Source of the DNA: Limnanthes douglasii subsp. nivea
Lineage: Eukaryota > Streptophyta > Magnoliopsida > Brassicales > Limnanthaceae
Reading direction: 5' to 3'
NCBI GenBank assembly: GCA_036936605.1
Contig: JAUPFV010000001.1
Location: 347,769,081-347,833,080, forward strand
Length of the DNA: 64,000 bases
Within the stretch, counting starts at the first letter, position 1; each line of letters starts with the position of its first letter. This document shows positions 63,178 through 64,000 of this stretch, one piece after another. The notes beneath the pieces were generated by a model, which ran no database searches, was not told the origin of the DNA, and saw nothing but the letters and a program-made list of their open reading frames with translations. The position numbers and the translations under genes are program-made.

Positions 63178-64000
63178 TTTTATGGTTCAACAAAAAAGGA
63201 TCCTTTAAGTGTTCGTAAAGCCATGAAAAGTTATGATTCTCAGTTATGGATTAAAGCAATGAACGAAGAGTTAAATCAATGTAAGATAACGCGGTATGGG
63301 AGTTTGTTCCATTACCTGAAGGAAAGAAGCCGATTGGTTGTAAATGGATTTTTAAAACCAAACGGGATTCTAAGGGTAATGTGGAGAGGCAGAAAGCACG
63401 AATTGTAGCTAAGGGTTTTACTCAACGTGAAGGGACTGACTTTAAAGAAACCTTCGCTCCAGTTTAATCGAAGGATTCTTTTCGGACAATCGTGGAATTA
63501 GTTGCACACTTTGACCTTGAGCTCCATCAAATGGATGTAAAGACCGTTTTTCTTAATGGAGACATTGAGGAAACGATCTATATGTTGCAACCTGAAAACT
63601 TTGTCTCCGGTGATCCAAAGTCAACGGTATGCAAACTAAAGAAATCTATTTATGGTCTCAAGCAAGCGTCTCGATAGTGGTATCACAAATTCCTTGATGT
63701 TATTGTCTCATTTGCTTTCGAGATAAATTCAGTGGAGGATTTTGTGTATCAAAAGTTCAGTGGAAGTAAATTCATATTTGTAATACTGTATGTTGATGAC
63801 ATATTATTGGCCATGAACAAATGATAAGGAATTGTTACGTACGACCAAGAAATTTCTTTCGGACAAATTCGATAAGAAAGATCTTGGTGATGCATCATTT
63901 GTGTTAGGAATTCAAATTCATAGGAATCGATCCGATGGAATTTTGAGTTTATCACAAACATCGTATATTGAGAGTATGTTACAACGTTGCGGGATGGCTA
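63178..64000 (+). pseudogene. copia reverse transcriptase (cut by window end)
   Basis: KAMKSYDSQLWIKAMNEELN, a frameshift, [16 protein letters not shown] text near 63330, a TAA at 63465, then (63492-63677) LVAHFDLELHQMDVKTVFLN, GDIEETIYMLQPENFVSGD and SIYGLKQASR. YVDDILL is at about 63790-63810. A further stop and indel precede LGDASFVLGIQIHR. Confidence 0.88.

Larger units (their letters stand above)
58781..64000 (+). mobile_element. Ty1/copia element, decayed, runs out of the window
   Basis: 5' LTR, primer site, long leader, then gag, protease, integrase and RT in copia order, each with frame breaks. The RT text matches the remnant at 690-1290 almost phrase by phrase, so both window edges hold the same family. 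RNase H and the 3' LTR lie beyond 64000. Confidence 0.9.

Overview
The window is nuclear DNA of a land plant, most likely a eudicot. The evidence is plant-type Ty1/copia, Ty3/gypsy (Tat-like), MULE, LINE and SINE elements, GT-AG introns, very AT-rich spacers, and fragments of two plant host genes: a receptor-like kinase and a UBA2-type RNA-binding protein. I find no intact single-copy host gene. Nearly everything recognisable is a transposable element, often nested inside another.

Layout. 0-3.1 kb: the 3' end and LTR of a Tat-like gypsy element, sitting in a decayed copia element that ends in its own LTR. 3.5-4.5 kb: a fold-back element. 5.3-18.7 kb: old Tat-like element A, minus strand for gag-pol, with an antisense extra ORF (aORF) on the plus strand. 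A 4.43 kb MuDR-like element with a perfect 10-bp target duplication splits that aORF at 6851-11283. 19.15-19.37 kb: a tRNA-derived SINE. 19.6-24.85 kb: an L1-type LINE. 25-30.3 kb: AT-rich spacer with two gypsy remnants.

30.3-45.3 kb: old Tat-like element C (plus strand) holds the young minus-strand element B (31067-40648). B has 493-bp LTRs differing at two positions and a 5-bp target duplication. B lacks the protease domain that A and C still show. A, B and C all carry a Transposase_28-like aORF antisense to pol, with an intron of 77-80 bp at the same place.

45.8-46.2 kb: a fold-back array of 47-bp palindromic units. 46.5-51.3 kb: a young copia element, almost intact, with one in-frame stop. 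51.9-52.4 kb: a kinase pseudogene. 52.7-53.9 kb: a copia 5' end arranged as a large inverted repeat. 54.0-55.3 kb: a TIR element. 55.9-58.8 kb: a tandem repeat, then a chimeric stretch with a captured antisense UBA2 fragment and an unidentified decayed reading frame. 58.8-64.0 kb: a copia element of the same family as the one at the left edge; it runs out of the window.

How the parts relate. The MULE has two convergent genes, a broken MuDR-like transposase and a small GRF zinc-finger/membrane protein, as in two-gene MuDR elements. In the Tat-like family, gag-pol and the aORF also converge. The protease-less B copy moved recently, so its protease function was probably supplied by a relative. 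All calls are from reading the sequence; no database search was run.
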